Positions 1 to 8,945 of a stretch of DNA of 64,000 nt are shown here, piece by piece (positions within the stretch are counted from its first letter, which is position 1; every line of letters begins with the position of its first letter). The DNA comes from an uncultured Parabacteroides sp. (GTDB lineage Bacteria > Bacteroidota > Bacteroidia > Bacteroidales > Tannerellaceae). Position numbers and translations under genes: made by a program. Where the stretch lies: positions 186,001 through 250,000 of the forward strand of contig NZ_CANTZW010000001.1 in NCBI RefSeq assembly GCF_947855115.1, read 5' to 3'. The notes beneath the pieces are model-generated. The model was given only the letters and a program-made list of their open reading frames with translations, was not told the origin of the DNA and did no database searches.

Positions 1-168
1 TCCCTCATGCCTCACGGAAATCTCAACCTTTTGAGTCAGCCCATTTTTCGATTTATAAACCGCAGGCAATACACGACTCTTGATATCCGATAATCCCGGA
101 GACGCATAGACCGACAATGTCCCGATCAACAAGGCCAGTCCTACTGATAAATAAGTTCTTTTTTTCAT
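1..168 (-). CDS. Secreted protein, C-terminal part outside window
   Basis: Only the first 56 codons are present; the gene runs off the left edge. The start is the ATG at 166-168, one base after the stop of the MFS gene, so it is the last visible gene of the mannoside operon. The N-terminus is a clear signal peptide: Met-Lys-Lys-Arg-Thr, then a hydrophobic stretch ending in SVYASPG, a likely signal peptidase I site. The rest (IKSRVLPAVYKSKNGLTQKV) resembles the start of a secreted enzyme or binding protein but I do not recognise the family. From its neighbours a mannoside-active enzyme is plausible; that is inference only. Confidence 0.7.
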   Translation of the reverse strand, partial: MKKRTYLSVGLALLIGTLSVYASPGLSDIKSRVLPAVYKSKNGLTQKVEISVRHEG

Positions 169-169
169 C

Positions 170-1312
170 TTATCGTGTTTTTAATGATATAAATCCTATG
201 TACAACATACAAATTAATAATAGCATCAAGCCGGCTACCTGTCCGAACATATCGGCTATGCCCCCCATGCAAGGCGTGACCAAAGCGCCTCCCGATACCC
301 CCATAATCATCAATGCGGAGACCTCGTTCGATTGGCCCGGTCGATGTTCCAAGGCAAAAGAGAACAGGATAGAAAACACGTTCGAGCAGGCTAAGCCTAC
401 AATTACGATCATAACGCCCATACTCCACAAGCTACCAGAGATAAGCAACCCTACGAAAGAGAGGATGCCGACGAGCATACTTCCTCTCAAGAAAGGCCGA
501 GACGAGATCCTCGCCAGTAAAAGAGCCCCCAGGAAAGAGCCCCCGGTACGAGCGGCGAAATAAAGACTACTCCCCAGCCCGGCTTCTTGCAACGGCATAG
601 ACAACTTTTCCATCAATAACTTGGGTATCGTCGTATTCAGGCCGACATCGATCCCGACAATACACAGAATCCCCAAGAAAAGCATCCGTATCCTCGCATC
701 TTTGCATAAGGCTAACGTAGAGGCGAACGAAGCTTCTTGCACCTCGCCTTCGTCTTTACCCGGAATGGTCGTTATCAACCAGATAATAGACAATAGGGTC
801 GTCATCGAATAGACTATAAATATCAGCTTCCAATCTCCCCAGAAAGAGGAAGCGACTCCCGCTATAATCGGTCCCAAGAAAGAAGATACCGCCTTGATGA
901 ACTGTCCCAGCGTAAGCACACTCGTCACTTTATCCGGATTTACCACCCGTGCGACCATCGGGTTCAAGGATACTTGCAAGATCGTATTTCCAATTCCCAA
1001 CAAGGCGAACGCAAACAAGATACAAGCAAAATCGTAGAAGAAAAGAGGAAGCAACATCGCCAAGGCGGTGATCACCAAAGCTACCACCACCGTATTCCTA
1101 CGCCCATGCCGCCCCATCCAGATACCGGTCGGGACGGAGAACAGGGCGAACCAAAGGAAGACCATCATGGGCAACAAGTTCGCCAAGGTATCGGACAGGC
1201 CAAAATCCATCTTCACATAATTCGTGGCAATTCCCACGACATCCACGAATCCCATCACGAAAAAACCGAAAAGGATCGGGAATATAGCGGAGCTTGTTCT
1301 TTTAGTTTCCAT
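170..1312 (-). CDS. MFS sugar transporter
   Basis: A 380-residue major facilitator protein with about 12 hydrophobic segments. An MFS-type loop motif is visible near residue 66 (WMGRHGRRNT). It starts inside the end of the GH92 gene (11-base overlap), a sign of translational coupling. In this operon the likely cargo is mannose released by the upstream mannosidases, which would then be phosphorylated in the cytoplasm by the ROK kinase. Substrate is inferred from context; family assignment is firm. At 380 residues it is slightly short for a 12-TM MFS carrier but shows no internal damage. Confidence 0.85.
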   Translation of the reverse strand: METKRTSSAIFPILFGFFVMGFVDVVGIATNYVKMDFGLSDTLANLLPMMVFLWFALFSVPTGIWMGRHGRRNTVVVALVITALAMLLPLFFYDFACILFAFALLGIGNTILQVSLNPMVARVVNPDKVTSVLTLGQFIKAVSSFLGPIIAGVASSFWGDWKLIFIVYSMTTLLSIIWLITTIPGKDEGEVQEASFASTLALCKDARIRMLFLGILCIVGIDVGLNTTIPKLLMEKLSMPLQEAGLGSSLYFAARTGGSFLGALLLARISSRPFLRGSMLVGILSFVGLLISGSLWSMGVMIVIVGLACSNVFSILFSFALEHRPGQSNEVSALMIMGVSGGALVTPCMGGIADMFGQVAGLMLLLICMLYIGFISLKTR

Positions 1313-3671
1313 ATCGATCTTTTGGTTGGTTACTCATTTCTAATACCAAATGTCCACCCCGGGTAATCTCAGAGAAAGGAATGCGAGTATCCATCAATGG
1401 GTTCCCGTTTAAACGCATCGATCGCACATAATCATTTTGTTTACTATTATTACGGGTCTCGATCACGAATTCCTTTCCTTTATAATAACGATCATTCAGC
1501 CGGATCGTAATCTTATCGAACAAAGGGCTGCCCAAAGCGAAGGAAGGCTCTTGATCCGTCAAGCCTTTCATATCAAACAGGCCCAAGGAAGATATCACGT
1601 ACCAGGCCCCAAGCTGACCTTGATCCTCATCCTGCCCGTAGCCATAACCGTGGATGCCATCCGTTCCATAAAACTCATTCAAGATCGCCCGCACCCATTT
1701 TTGCGTAAGGGAAGGACGACCGGCCTCGTTGAACATCCAAGAGATATGTAGGCAAGGTTGGTTTCCTTGGTTATACAAGGTTTGCAGGCCGGCGAAAGCC
1801 CCTACCTCCGTACCTCCGCTAAAGATTAATTTACGAGACACCGTGAAGATACTGTCCAGACGATGATTAAACACGTCCGCTCCAACCTTGGCGACCAGCC
1901 CTTTAGCGTCGTGAGGCACATAGAACGTATATTGCCAGGCGTTGCCTTCCTGGAATCCGCGCCATACTTGCATCGGATTGAAATCCTCGATAAACGTACC
2001 ATCCTTCTTCTTAGGACGGACAAAATTACAGGATGGATCATAAATGCGTTCCCAGCCTTTCGACAAATCCATCAGGCGGTTATAATCGTCGGTCTTGCCA
2101 AGTTGTTTAGCCCATTGAGCTACGGCCCATGCGCTATACGAATACTCCAAGGTATGGGAAGCGGAGAACATAAAAGCCTCGTCCGGCCCATCCCCCTTAT
2201 CTACATGAGGTACATAACCGTATTCCACGAAATATCGGGTATCGACCTTTCCCGCTCCCAAAGGACGATCTTTCCCGTCCAGCTCATTCTTCAAGCAAGC
2301 TTCATAGGCCGTATTCACATCGAAGTCTCGGATACCACATTGATAAGCGCCGGCGATAATCGCGCTCAACAAATTCGTACCTACCCCAGATACATAACGG
2401 CTATTGGCGATACCGTCTGCCAGCCATCCCGCATCCTTGTACACCAATAGATGACTGCTTATATAATCCGAATAATACTCCGGATAGGCTAAGGCCCAGA
2501 CCTGCGTCAGATTCCATTGCGCTCCCCAAGCGGCATCGGTATTATATAAGTTATGTACCGGCTTTCCGTCTTTCAAGGGGATTTGCCCTACTGATCCGTC
2601 ATTTCTCGGGTAAGCGCCATTCACGTCGCTAGCCAATCCCCGGCCCAGCAAAGCATGGTACAAACCGGTATAGAACTTCACCTTGTCTTCCCGGATCGGG
2701 GTCTCTACCCGGATACGCCCCAAATACTCTTCCCACGTCTGGCGGGAAATCGCTCTCGCTTCATCAAAGGTAAGGGTAGCGGCCTCTGTCTCCCGGTTCA
2801 AACGGGCATTCTCCACGGATGTATAGGAAAGCCCCACCTTAGCGGTTACCGATTCTTGATCTTGGGTATGGAATGTCAGGTAAAGACCGGCTCCTACCCC
2901 GGTCGCTCTCCGTTCATCCGGACGGATATCCTTTCCGTTGAAAGCACCATATCCTGCGGGAACCTTGTCCAACACAGCGGAGAAATACAAGGGGACTGAT
3001 GCCCCGGGTTGGTACTTTCTCACGTATTCAGGCTCGGTAATCACCCAACCCTCGATACGTCCGTCTTCCGTAAGGCATACTTCCGCGTCTCGTATGGCTC
3101 CGCTTTCTCCCTGGCGGTTCCCTATATCGAACAAGATATGGCTATCCTCCCCGGCAGGAAATGTATACCGCTGGATAGCGACACGAGGAGTAGCGGTAAG
3201 CTCCGCACGGATCGAGTAATCTTTTAAAAGGACGGAATAATAACCGGCGGTAGCGATCTCATCCTCACGGTCAAAACGTGAGCGGTATCCTATACCGGTA
3301 GAATCGTCTACCGCTCCGGGTATCGTTTTCAAGGCCCCGGTCGTAGGCATCAGAACGATTCCTCCAATCTGGAATTCATGCAAACAAGGGAACCCTTCGA
3401 TCGATTGATCCCGATAATCGTAACCGGTAGCCTCCCAACCGGATTTATTCCCGATATGCCCGTTGGTAGAAGGAGCCGGTTTAGCCATACCGAAGGGCAT
3501 CGCTCCCGGAGTAAAATGAAACCATCGGCAATGTGCCGTGCCAATCCGGGGTTCTACGTATTGGCTAAGTTCTTCCTCCCGGTTTTTCTTGTCTTGTGCC
3601 ACACACGATATGAAAAGACCGCAGGTAAGCATCAGGAACCAAGTATACTTTATAATATATTTCTGTCTCAT
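1302..3671 (-). CDS. GH92 alpha-mannosidase, lipoprotein
   Basis: A 789-residue glycoside hydrolase of family GH92, calcium-dependent exo-acting alpha-mannosidases with inverting mechanism. The N-terminus has a lipoprotein signal with lipobox LFISC, so it is probably anchored in an outer or inner membrane leaflet facing the periplasm or surface. The family hallmark near residue 685 (DEDQGQLGAWYVISS) matches the GH92 catalytic-site consensus around the acidic residues and the GQ-(M/L)-x-AWY block; an aromatic-rich core with KFYTGLYH and DGSVGQ lies N-terminal to it. The gene sits 2 bases after the ROK kinase and overlaps the MFS gene. Linkage specificity (alpha-1,2, -1,3 or phospho-mannose) cannot be read from sequence alone. 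Confidence 0.92.
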   Translation of the reverse strand: MRQKYIIKYTWFLMLTCGLFISCVAQDKKNREEELSQYVEPRIGTAHCRWFHFTPGAMPFGMAKPAPSTNGHIGNKSGWEATGYDYRDQSIEGFPCLHEFQIGGIVLMPTTGALKTIPGAVDDSTGIGYRSRFDREDEIATAGYYSVLLKDYSIRAELTATPRVAIQRYTFPAGEDSHILFDIGNRQGESGAIRDAEVCLTEDGRIEGWVITEPEYVRKYQPGASVPLYFSAVLDKVPAGYGAFNGKDIRPDERRATGVGAGLYLTFHTQDQESVTAKVGLSYTSVENARLNRETEAATLTFDEARAISRQTWEEYLGRIRVETPIREDKVKFYTGLYHALLGRGLASDVNGAYPRNDGSVGQIPLKDGKPVHNLYNTDAAWGAQWNLTQVWALAYPEYYSDYISSHLLVYKDAGWLADGIANSRYVSGVGTNLLSAIIAGAYQCGIRDFDVNTAYEACLKNELDGKDRPLGAGKVDTRYFVEYGYVPHVDKGDGPDEAFMFSASHTLEYSYSAWAVAQWAKQLGKTDDYNRLMDLSKGWERIYDPSCNFVRPKKKDGTFIEDFNPMQVWRGFQEGNAWQYTFYVPHDAKGLVAKVGADVFNHRLDSIFTVSRKLIFSGGTEVGAFAGLQTLYNQGNQPCLHISWMFNEAGRPSLTQKWVRAILNEFYGTDGIHGYGYGQDEDQGQLGAWYVISSLGLFDMKGLTDQEPSFALGSPLFDKITIRLNDRYYKGKEFVIETRNNSKQNDYVRSMRLNGNPLMDTRIPFSEITRGGHLVLEMSNQPKDRYGN

Positions 3672-3673
3672 GT

Positions 3674-4768
3674 CTATTTAGCTAGATGGTTCAACGCAAA
3701 AACATAAGCTCCCAGGGCAATCGAGCGATTAGCGCCTTGTTTGCTTACGGTCACTCCTATTCGTTTACAAGGATCATATACAACCTTGCGATCTGTTCCA
3801 GGGATAGATATCCCGACAGCCTCCCCTTTAGCGAACTTCTCGAAACTATCCGCGTCATCCAAAAGATAAGCTTTCATTTGCAACCGTCCGAAACGGGTTC
3901 CATCCATCATGCCGGTAGAAGAATTCAATTCTTTCAGCAAGGCCGGAAGGATATATTTGGAAGCTCCGGACAGCCCGCCGCCAATCACGATAATGCCATC
4001 GATCAAAGTAATAGCGGATGCCAACGCATCCCCCGCCATTTCCCCTAATTCCGAGAAAGCGGCGATAGCAGCCTCCCGGTTACCCGGACGAATACCTTCC
4101 GCGATCTCAAAGATCTCTTTCGGGGTATGCGCCCCCGTATCACCGGATCGTTCCGCATATACCCGCACGACCGCACGTATACTGACACTCTCCTCTACGA
4201 TATATTCCGGATATTTCTTGTTACGAAGGCACCAGACATCTCCTCCCGCAGCGTTATCGCCAAGCAAAAGCTCTTGATTGATAACAACCCCGGCTCCAAA
4301 ACCGGTACCCAAGGTGACACCCAGCAAATTCTTATATTGTTTCGTGCTTCCCGCTTCCCGTAAACGACGGTTGATCTCCGGAAGGACTCCGGTCAACGCT
4401 TCTCCATAAGCGAATAAATTCCCATCGTTATTGATAAATACCGGTATCCCGAATATAGCCTCCAAAAACGGGCCCAACGCTACTCCACCCCGAAAAGACG
4501 GGAAATTGGGTAAATCACCGATAATGCCGGCTTGATAATCCGCCGGACCGGGAAAAGCGAAACTAATAGCGACCGGCGCTTCCGGCAAGCATGCCTGAAT
4601 TGCCTTAAACCCCTCTATCAAATTGCCTAAACACATATCTAAACAATCCGCACATGCCGGAAGAACTACCGGATCTACTATTTCCTTACCACCCTGAATG
4701 GCCGAGAAAACGAAATTTGTTCCTCCGGCATCCAGCGTCATTACGATTCGATCATCATTTGTGTACAT
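3674..4768 (-). CDS. ROK-family sugar kinase (probable mannokinase)
   Basis: A 364-residue ROK protein of the ASKHA fold. The N-terminal phosphate-1 motif DAGGTNFVFSA and the segments FINNDGNLFAYGEA and LGTGFGAGVVIN are the expected ATP- and sugar-binding blocks; GGGLSGASKYILP is the adenosine motif. It likely phosphorylates mannose, giving mannose-6-P for the isomerase encoded just upstream (13-base gap). The usual ROK zinc motif (CxCGxxGCxE) is absent: the corresponding stretch AAGGDVWCLRNKKYPEYIVE has a single Cys. Either it belongs to a zinc-free ROK branch or the site has diverged. No DNA-binding domain is present, so it is a kinase and not a NagC-type repressor. Glucose or fructose are alternative substrates. 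Confidence 0.85.
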   Translation of the reverse strand: MYTNDDRIVMTLDAGGTNFVFSAIQGGKEIVDPVVLPACADCLDMCLGNLIEGFKAIQACLPEAPVAISFAFPGPADYQAGIIGDLPNFPSFRGGVALGPFLEAIFGIPVFINNDGNLFAYGEALTGVLPEINRRLREAGSTKQYKNLLGVTLGTGFGAGVVINQELLLGDNAAGGDVWCLRNKKYPEYIVEESVSIRAVVRVYAERSGDTGAHTPKEIFEIAEGIRPGNREAAIAAFSELGEMAGDALASAITLIDGIIVIGGGLSGASKYILPALLKELNSSTGMMDGTRFGRLQMKAYLLDDADSFEKFAKGEAVGISIPGTDRKVVYDPCKRIGVTVSKQGANRSIALGAYVFALNHLAK

Positions 4769-4781
4769 ATCTTATTTCTTC

Positions 4782-6527
4782 TTATTGCCTAAATCTTACA
4801 TACGCTTTTATCGTACCACAATATTTACCTACGGACGATCCGTAAGGACGGATCGTATACTCACCCACGCTAGCCGGTACGATAAAGGTTTCCGCGTAAT
4901 GAACGATGAATGGCTCGAACGTGTTTGTCGGGCTTTCTACGATCAACTCATCTCCTTTGATCACATTCAACACCTGTACTCCCCCGTTCGTGTTATGGGG
5001 CACGATATCCGTGAACCAATGACGACGGGTCTCGATAAACTCATTCTCGTGCAAACCGGTCCGCTCCTCCCGCCATCCGTCTCCCTCGGCGATCATCTCT
5101 ACCTGGTTGATCAGGTTGTGGCGCACAAATTCGGTTTGCCGTTCCCATTGGATTACTTTTGAACCGTGACCGATATTGATCGGTCGAGGCAAGCCGTCTA
5201 ATCCCAAGCGCCCCCAATCCCAAAGCTTAAACGTAAAGATACTTGGGGTGGCGCTAATCTCGAGTACCATGGAACCGGCCCCCGAGCAATGTATCGTCCC
5301 CGCCGGGATCAGATAATGGTCATGGCGTTTAGCCGGCCACTTATTAACGTATTTCTCGGTATCAAAAGGCTTTCCGGTCTGTTGGGACTCGTTTAGGGCG
5401 GCGATCATCTCGTCCGGAATTACGCCGGTTTTCAATCCCAGATAAACGGTAGCGTTCTCCTCGGCATCCAGCAAGTAGTAGCTCTCGTCTTGCGTATAAT
5501 AGATTCCGAACGTATCCCGGATATATTGGGTGACGGGATGCACTTGCAAACTCAGGTTTCCTCCTCCCATCGTATCCAAGAAATCGAAACGGATCGGGAA
5601 ATCTTGCCCGAAGCGAGCCTCGACCGGCCCTCCCAGCAAATCCCTTGTCTTATGGAATACCAAATCATTAGCAGGTATCTCGAATAATTCTCCCGCGACT
5701 TTCAGGTATAAGCTGTTTTCCTCGGGCACGCAATCAAAGCACCAGCCGAAGTTTGCCTGCTTCTTATCCAGATCACATACCTCTTTCATCCATTGCCCGC
5801 CCCAAGGAGCCGGATCAAAGAAAGGAACCACCCGGAATGGTGTATGCGCCGTTTTTTCCAATCCCTCTTTCAAGGTCTCTCCGGAAATCATCTTAGGCGT
5901 TCCCGCGATATGGGTATCCAACCAATAATCGACTTTCGGAAGTATCTTCTTCTTCAGATTGTCGCAAACAATCCAATCTACAAAATAGCCTCGTTTATAA
6001 TGATACGACGGGGCCTCCTCCCGATTCCGTACGCCTAGCCCGTTCACCTCTTTTCTACGGGAGCGCATTTGGATTTCCCAACGAGCCATATCCACGTAGA
6101 TCAATTTGTCCGGGGCAGGAACGACCTCGGCGGCGGCATGGCCGTAAACGATCGTCCAGCCTTTTCGCTCACACAAAGATTTCCTGCAAGCGGCGACCTT
6201 CTCCATATCCAAGAAATCCGTATAAGAGAAATGAGCCCGCCGGCCGAACAAGCGATCATCCGTTAGATAAGGGTGTGTCATCGCTTCTATCTCTTCTACC
6301 GGCTTAAAAAAGTCTTGTGTATCGATAAAGCAATCCGGTTGAAGCGCCTTCAACTCACGGGTCAGTTCCTCGTGATAAACACCTTGATAGCATTCTACCA
6401 CCCAAGTCTGTGATCCACCTGTTTCCGCATAGATCTCTGTCAGTCGGTCTCGTATCGACTCCCAGCCTTTCCATAATATACCGTTCACAACGGTGGCCGG
6501 CATTTTATCATAATTACTTTTTCTCAT
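4782..6527 (-). CDS. manA: Class I mannose-6-phosphate isomerase, N-terminally extended
   Basis: A 581-residue protein whose C-terminal two thirds (from about residue 215) form a cupin-type phosphomannose isomerase: SLQVHP carries the zinc-binding Gln/His pair, and HYLIPAGTIHCSGAGS is the second metal/active-site block. It would convert mannose-6-P to fructose-6-P. The first 200 residues are an added domain with P-loop-kinase-like flavour (GWESIRDRLTEI, then an uptake of acidic and aromatic residues), but the place where a Walker A loop should be reads VECYQGVYHEE and lacks GxxxxGK(S/T), so kinase activity is doubtful. Typical stand-alone ManA is about 300-400 residues. It lies in the middle of the mannoside operon. 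Confidence 0.85.
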   Translation of the reverse strand: MRKSNYDKMPATVVNGILWKGWESIRDRLTEIYAETGGSQTWVVECYQGVYHEELTRELKALQPDCFIDTQDFFKPVEEIEAMTHPYLTDDRLFGRRAHFSYTDFLDMEKVAACRKSLCERKGWTIVYGHAAAEVVPAPDKLIYVDMARWEIQMRSRRKEVNGLGVRNREEAPSYHYKRGYFVDWIVCDNLKKKILPKVDYWLDTHIAGTPKMISGETLKEGLEKTAHTPFRVVPFFDPAPWGGQWMKEVCDLDKKQANFGWCFDCVPEENSLYLKVAGELFEIPANDLVFHKTRDLLGGPVEARFGQDFPIRFDFLDTMGGGNLSLQVHPVTQYIRDTFGIYYTQDESYYLLDAEENATVYLGLKTGVIPDEMIAALNESQQTGKPFDTEKYVNKWPAKRHDHYLIPAGTIHCSGAGSMVLEISATPSIFTFKLWDWGRLGLDGLPRPINIGHGSKVIQWERQTEFVRHNLINQVEMIAEGDGWREERTGLHENEFIETRRHWFTDIVPHNTNGGVQVLNVIKGDELIVESPTNTFEPFIVHYAETFIVPASVGEYTIRPYGSSVGKYCGTIKAYVRFRQ

Positions 6528-6563
6528 CCCTTTCGATATTATTTAGATTACACACGCTCGTAT

Positions 6564-7865
6564 TTAACTCTTATTCTTCTCTGCCCAATCCCTCAACAAC
6601 TCGATGGCTTTGGATAGTACTCCGGCCGATCCCTTGAAATTACCAGACCCGCTAGGTACACCGCCCTTACCATACCATTCGTAAAAACCGTTATTCCGGA
6701 TCACACGGTCGATCATCGGACGAATCTCCTCGTAAGCCTCCTCTATCATCCCGTTAATGGCTAGTTGCTGGATCATCCGGCCACCAAACCAAGTCCAGTC
6801 TCCTCCATTTTGATAAACATACGGTTTCGACATCCCGCCCCGGAAAAATCCATCCGGATATACAGGATACAAAGTCAAGCCTATACTCGGCATCCCCGAT
6901 AAGCGCACGTTCTCTAGCATCTGCGCATTCACGGTACGGATTTCTTCTTCCGACAACAAGCCGGCTTCTATAGCGATAGCCGTCCCGCCATGATAATGGA
7001 TGGTAAGCTCGTCAAAACCTTCCGGTATCGGGGATTCCTCCGGATAAATATGAGGAATAAATTTCTGCCGTTTCTCATCCCATAAATGAGTCCGTACATT
7101 TCTCTTGATTTCATCACGCAGGTTTCTCCAACGGGAGGCTTGCGGAGAATCAGGGGCCATTTCCAACAAATAATCCATGGCGATTATGAACATAGCGTTA
7201 TCATATACATCGATAGCGGGGTCGGACAGGTCATTCATGTCACATCCGAAATCATCATTGGGTTGCACATCGCCCCAATCCGCTGTCATCGCTCCGTAAA
7301 GCAATCCATATTCCTTATTATATCGTTCTCGCATCAAATAATCCACCATAGCGTTCATTCGTTCAAGGACGGTCTTTCCGGCGACTTTCTCATTCAAGAT
7401 TTCCCGGTCTCCCGTCTTACGAATGTATTTGCCTACGATTTGGATCAGTGAAGACTCTTGGTCTGTCTCTACCGTATTCTTAAAAGCGACATGTCTTGGA
7501 GCGGCATCCGAATAATAAGGTGTATCGTCGTACCACGTAAAATCTTCTTTCAGCACATAGCCGTCGATCATCTCGTCGTTCGGCTGCTGGAGGGCGAAAA
7601 ACAACAGGATCGCTTCCCGTAATTCGCTAGGATTACTCTCCTCGCAAGCGATCTCTATAAATGTATTCATATCACGTGCCCAGATCTGCGAATAACCGCT
7701 TCCCGCATTGAAACCGTTACGGATGGTAGCGCGAGCCATACTATCGACCTTACACAAAGTCGTATCAGACAATATCCGGTTGGCTAATCGTTGTTTCTCG
7801 GTTAATTCCGTACAAGATAAAAAAGAAACGAAGATAATAGTAACTACAACTAGAATTTTATTCAT
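6564..7865 (-). CDS. (alpha/alpha)6-barrel glycosidase lipoprotein
   Basis: First gene of the mannoside operon; 433 residues with lipoprotein signal and lipobox FLSC at residues 14-17. The body has the repeat pattern of a six-hairpin glycosidase: GYSQIWARDMNTF near residue 57 recalls the WARD motif of GH63/GH37-like enzymes, later NGGDWTWFGGRM and NNGFYEWYGKGG are aromatic-rich helix ends of the substrate pocket. I cannot place it in a numbered CAZy family with certainty; GH63-like and amylo-1,6-glucosidase-like relatives are the best guesses, and it lacks the GH125 block I would expect for an exo-alpha-1,6-mannosidase. Role by context: trimming of an alpha-mannose-containing glycan or glycoside. 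A promoter -7 box lies at 7891-7898. Confidence 0.75.
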   Translation of the reverse strand: MNKILVVVTIIFVSFLSCTELTEKQRLANRILSDTTLCKVDSMARATIRNGFNAGSGYSQIWARDMNTFIEIACEESNPSELREAILLFFALQQPNDEMIDGYVLKEDFTWYDDTPYYSDAAPRHVAFKNTVETDQESSLIQIVGKYIRKTGDREILNEKVAGKTVLERMNAMVDYLMRERYNKEYGLLYGAMTADWGDVQPNDDFGCDMNDLSDPAIDVYDNAMFIIAMDYLLEMAPDSPQASRWRNLRDEIKRNVRTHLWDEKRQKFIPHIYPEESPIPEGFDELTIHYHGGTAIAIEAGLLSEEEIRTVNAQMLENVRLSGMPSIGLTLYPVYPDGFFRGGMSKPYVYQNGGDWTWFGGRMIQQLAINGMIEEAYEEIRPMIDRVIRNNGFYEWYGKGGVPSGSGNFKGSAGVLSKAIELLRDWAEKNKS

Positions 7866-7890
7866 GGCATTATGTTATGATTTACGTCGG

Positions 7891-7898
7891 CAAAATTA
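7891..7898 (-). promoter_or_regulatory. Promoter -7 box of mannoside operon
   Basis: Read on the minus strand this is TAATTTTG, a perfect fit to the Bacteroidetes TAnnTTTG box. It lies 26 bases before the ATG of the first operon gene. I see no clear TTTG -33 box at the expected 19-21 bp, which fits a promoter needing an activator such as the divergent AraC protein. It overlaps the -33 region of the AraC promoter on the other strand. Confidence 0.5.
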
Positions 7899-7930
7899 TT
7901 TCAATAATCCAGAAAAGAATGCTACATTTG
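7899..7930 (+). promoter_or_regulatory. Promoter of the AraC-family gene
   Basis: TTTC at 7899-7902, a 20-bp gap, then TACATTTG at 7923-7930 match the Bacteroidetes consensus TTTG-N19-21-TAnnTTTG. Transcription would begin near 7937, about 30 bases before the ATG at 7968. The -33 part abuts the -7 box of the divergent mannoside operon, so the two promoters compete for space and are likely co-regulated. Confidence 0.6.
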
Positions 7931-7967
7931 TTCCGATTCACTTGTACAATCTTACGATTCGCTCATC

Positions 7968-8858
7968 ATGGTCAAGATAAAAGAAGGATTTAAGGGGGAA
8001 CGACTTGTTTCTTTGCCCGAGGAACTACTGGCAAACTATCGAAGGGAACCGCTCATCAGTAATTTATACGTGCGCAAGATCGGTTTCTTTCCACGTGTGA
8101 AATATCATTTCCTCCAAAAAGAACAAGGCTGCGATTACGCCATGCTTATCTATTGTACGGAAGGAAAAGGTTGGTATCGTATACTCGGCAAACAATATAC
8201 CGTAGAGAAATACCAATATATCATCATTCCTCCCGGTATCCCCTACTCATTCGGGGCAGACGAGGAAGATCCATGGACTATTTACTGGTTACACTTCCAA
8301 GGTAAACTTCGCGATCAATTCCTGCCGTCGCATCCGGTTCCGGTCACGATCTCGCCCAATGAATATTCCCGCCTGCAAGACCGTCTTCGGCTGTTTGAGG
8401 AGATATACAGCAGTTTCTCGATGGGATATATCAAGGAATATATGATTTATTCTTCCATGTGTCTTTATAATTTCCTGGCTTCTTTCGTTTATTTAGAGCA
8501 ATTCCGCCATATCATGATTCCCTCGCAAAAGGAATATCCGTTCGTGGCACGGGTTATTCATTATATGCGTGAGAACATCCAGCAAAATCTTACCCTGAAA
8601 GAACTAGCGTCTTACTTTAAATATTCCCCTTCCCACTTCTCGGCTCTTTTTTTGGGTGATACCGGGGTATCGCCCATGAATTACTTCATACGCCTGAAAA
8701 TACAAAAAGCTTGCGAATATATAGAGCTCACGAACATGAAGCTGAACGAGATCGCCACGAGCTTGGGATTCGAGGATGCCGCCTATTTCTCCCGCATGTT
8801 TACGAAAATAATGGGCTGTTCCCCTTCCGCTTACCGCAAAAAGGAGGCTGAGATATAG
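7968..8858 (+). CDS. AraC-family transcriptional regulator
   Basis: A 296-residue one-component regulator. Residues about 20-130 form a cupin-like sugar-sensing domain (CTEGKGWYRILGKQYTVEKY, then IIPPGIPYSFGADEEDPW typical of the metal-free AraC cupin). The C-terminal 100 residues carry the two helix-turn-helix motifs; the second is the family signature ending in EIATSLGFEDAAYFSRMFTK followed by MGCSPSAYRK. It is divergent from the mannoside operon with 102 bases between the start codons, so it probably activates that operon on binding mannose or a mannoside and also controls its own gene. The ligand is inferred. Confidence 0.9.
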   Translation: MVKIKEGFKGERLVSLPEELLANYRREPLISNLYVRKIGFFPRVKYHFLQKEQGCDYAMLIYCTEGKGWYRILGKQYTVEKYQYIIIPPGIPYSFGADEEDPWTIYWLHFQGKLRDQFLPSHPVPVTISPNEYSRLQDRLRLFEEIYSSFSMGYIKEYMIYSSMCLYNFLASFVYLEQFRHIMIPSQKEYPFVARVIHYMRENIQQNLTLKELASYFKYSPSHFSALFLGDTGVSPMNYFIRLKIQKACEYIELTNMKLNEIATSLGFEDAAYFSRMFTKIMGCSPSAYRKKEAEI

Positions 8859-8897
8859 AAAACACTTGGATTGCTAGCATTTTTCAAGAGAATAAAA

Positions 8898-8905
8898 TAT
8901 ATTTG
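8898..8905 (+). promoter_or_regulatory. Promoter -7 box of gltS
   Basis: TATATTTG, a perfect TAnnTTTG box, 40 bases before the gltS start codon. A T-rich stretch lies at 8880-8884 but not at the ideal -33 spacing. Confidence 0.45.
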
Positions 8906-8945
8906 TACATTAGATATTTAATTAAAAATAATACCGGTAGTTATT

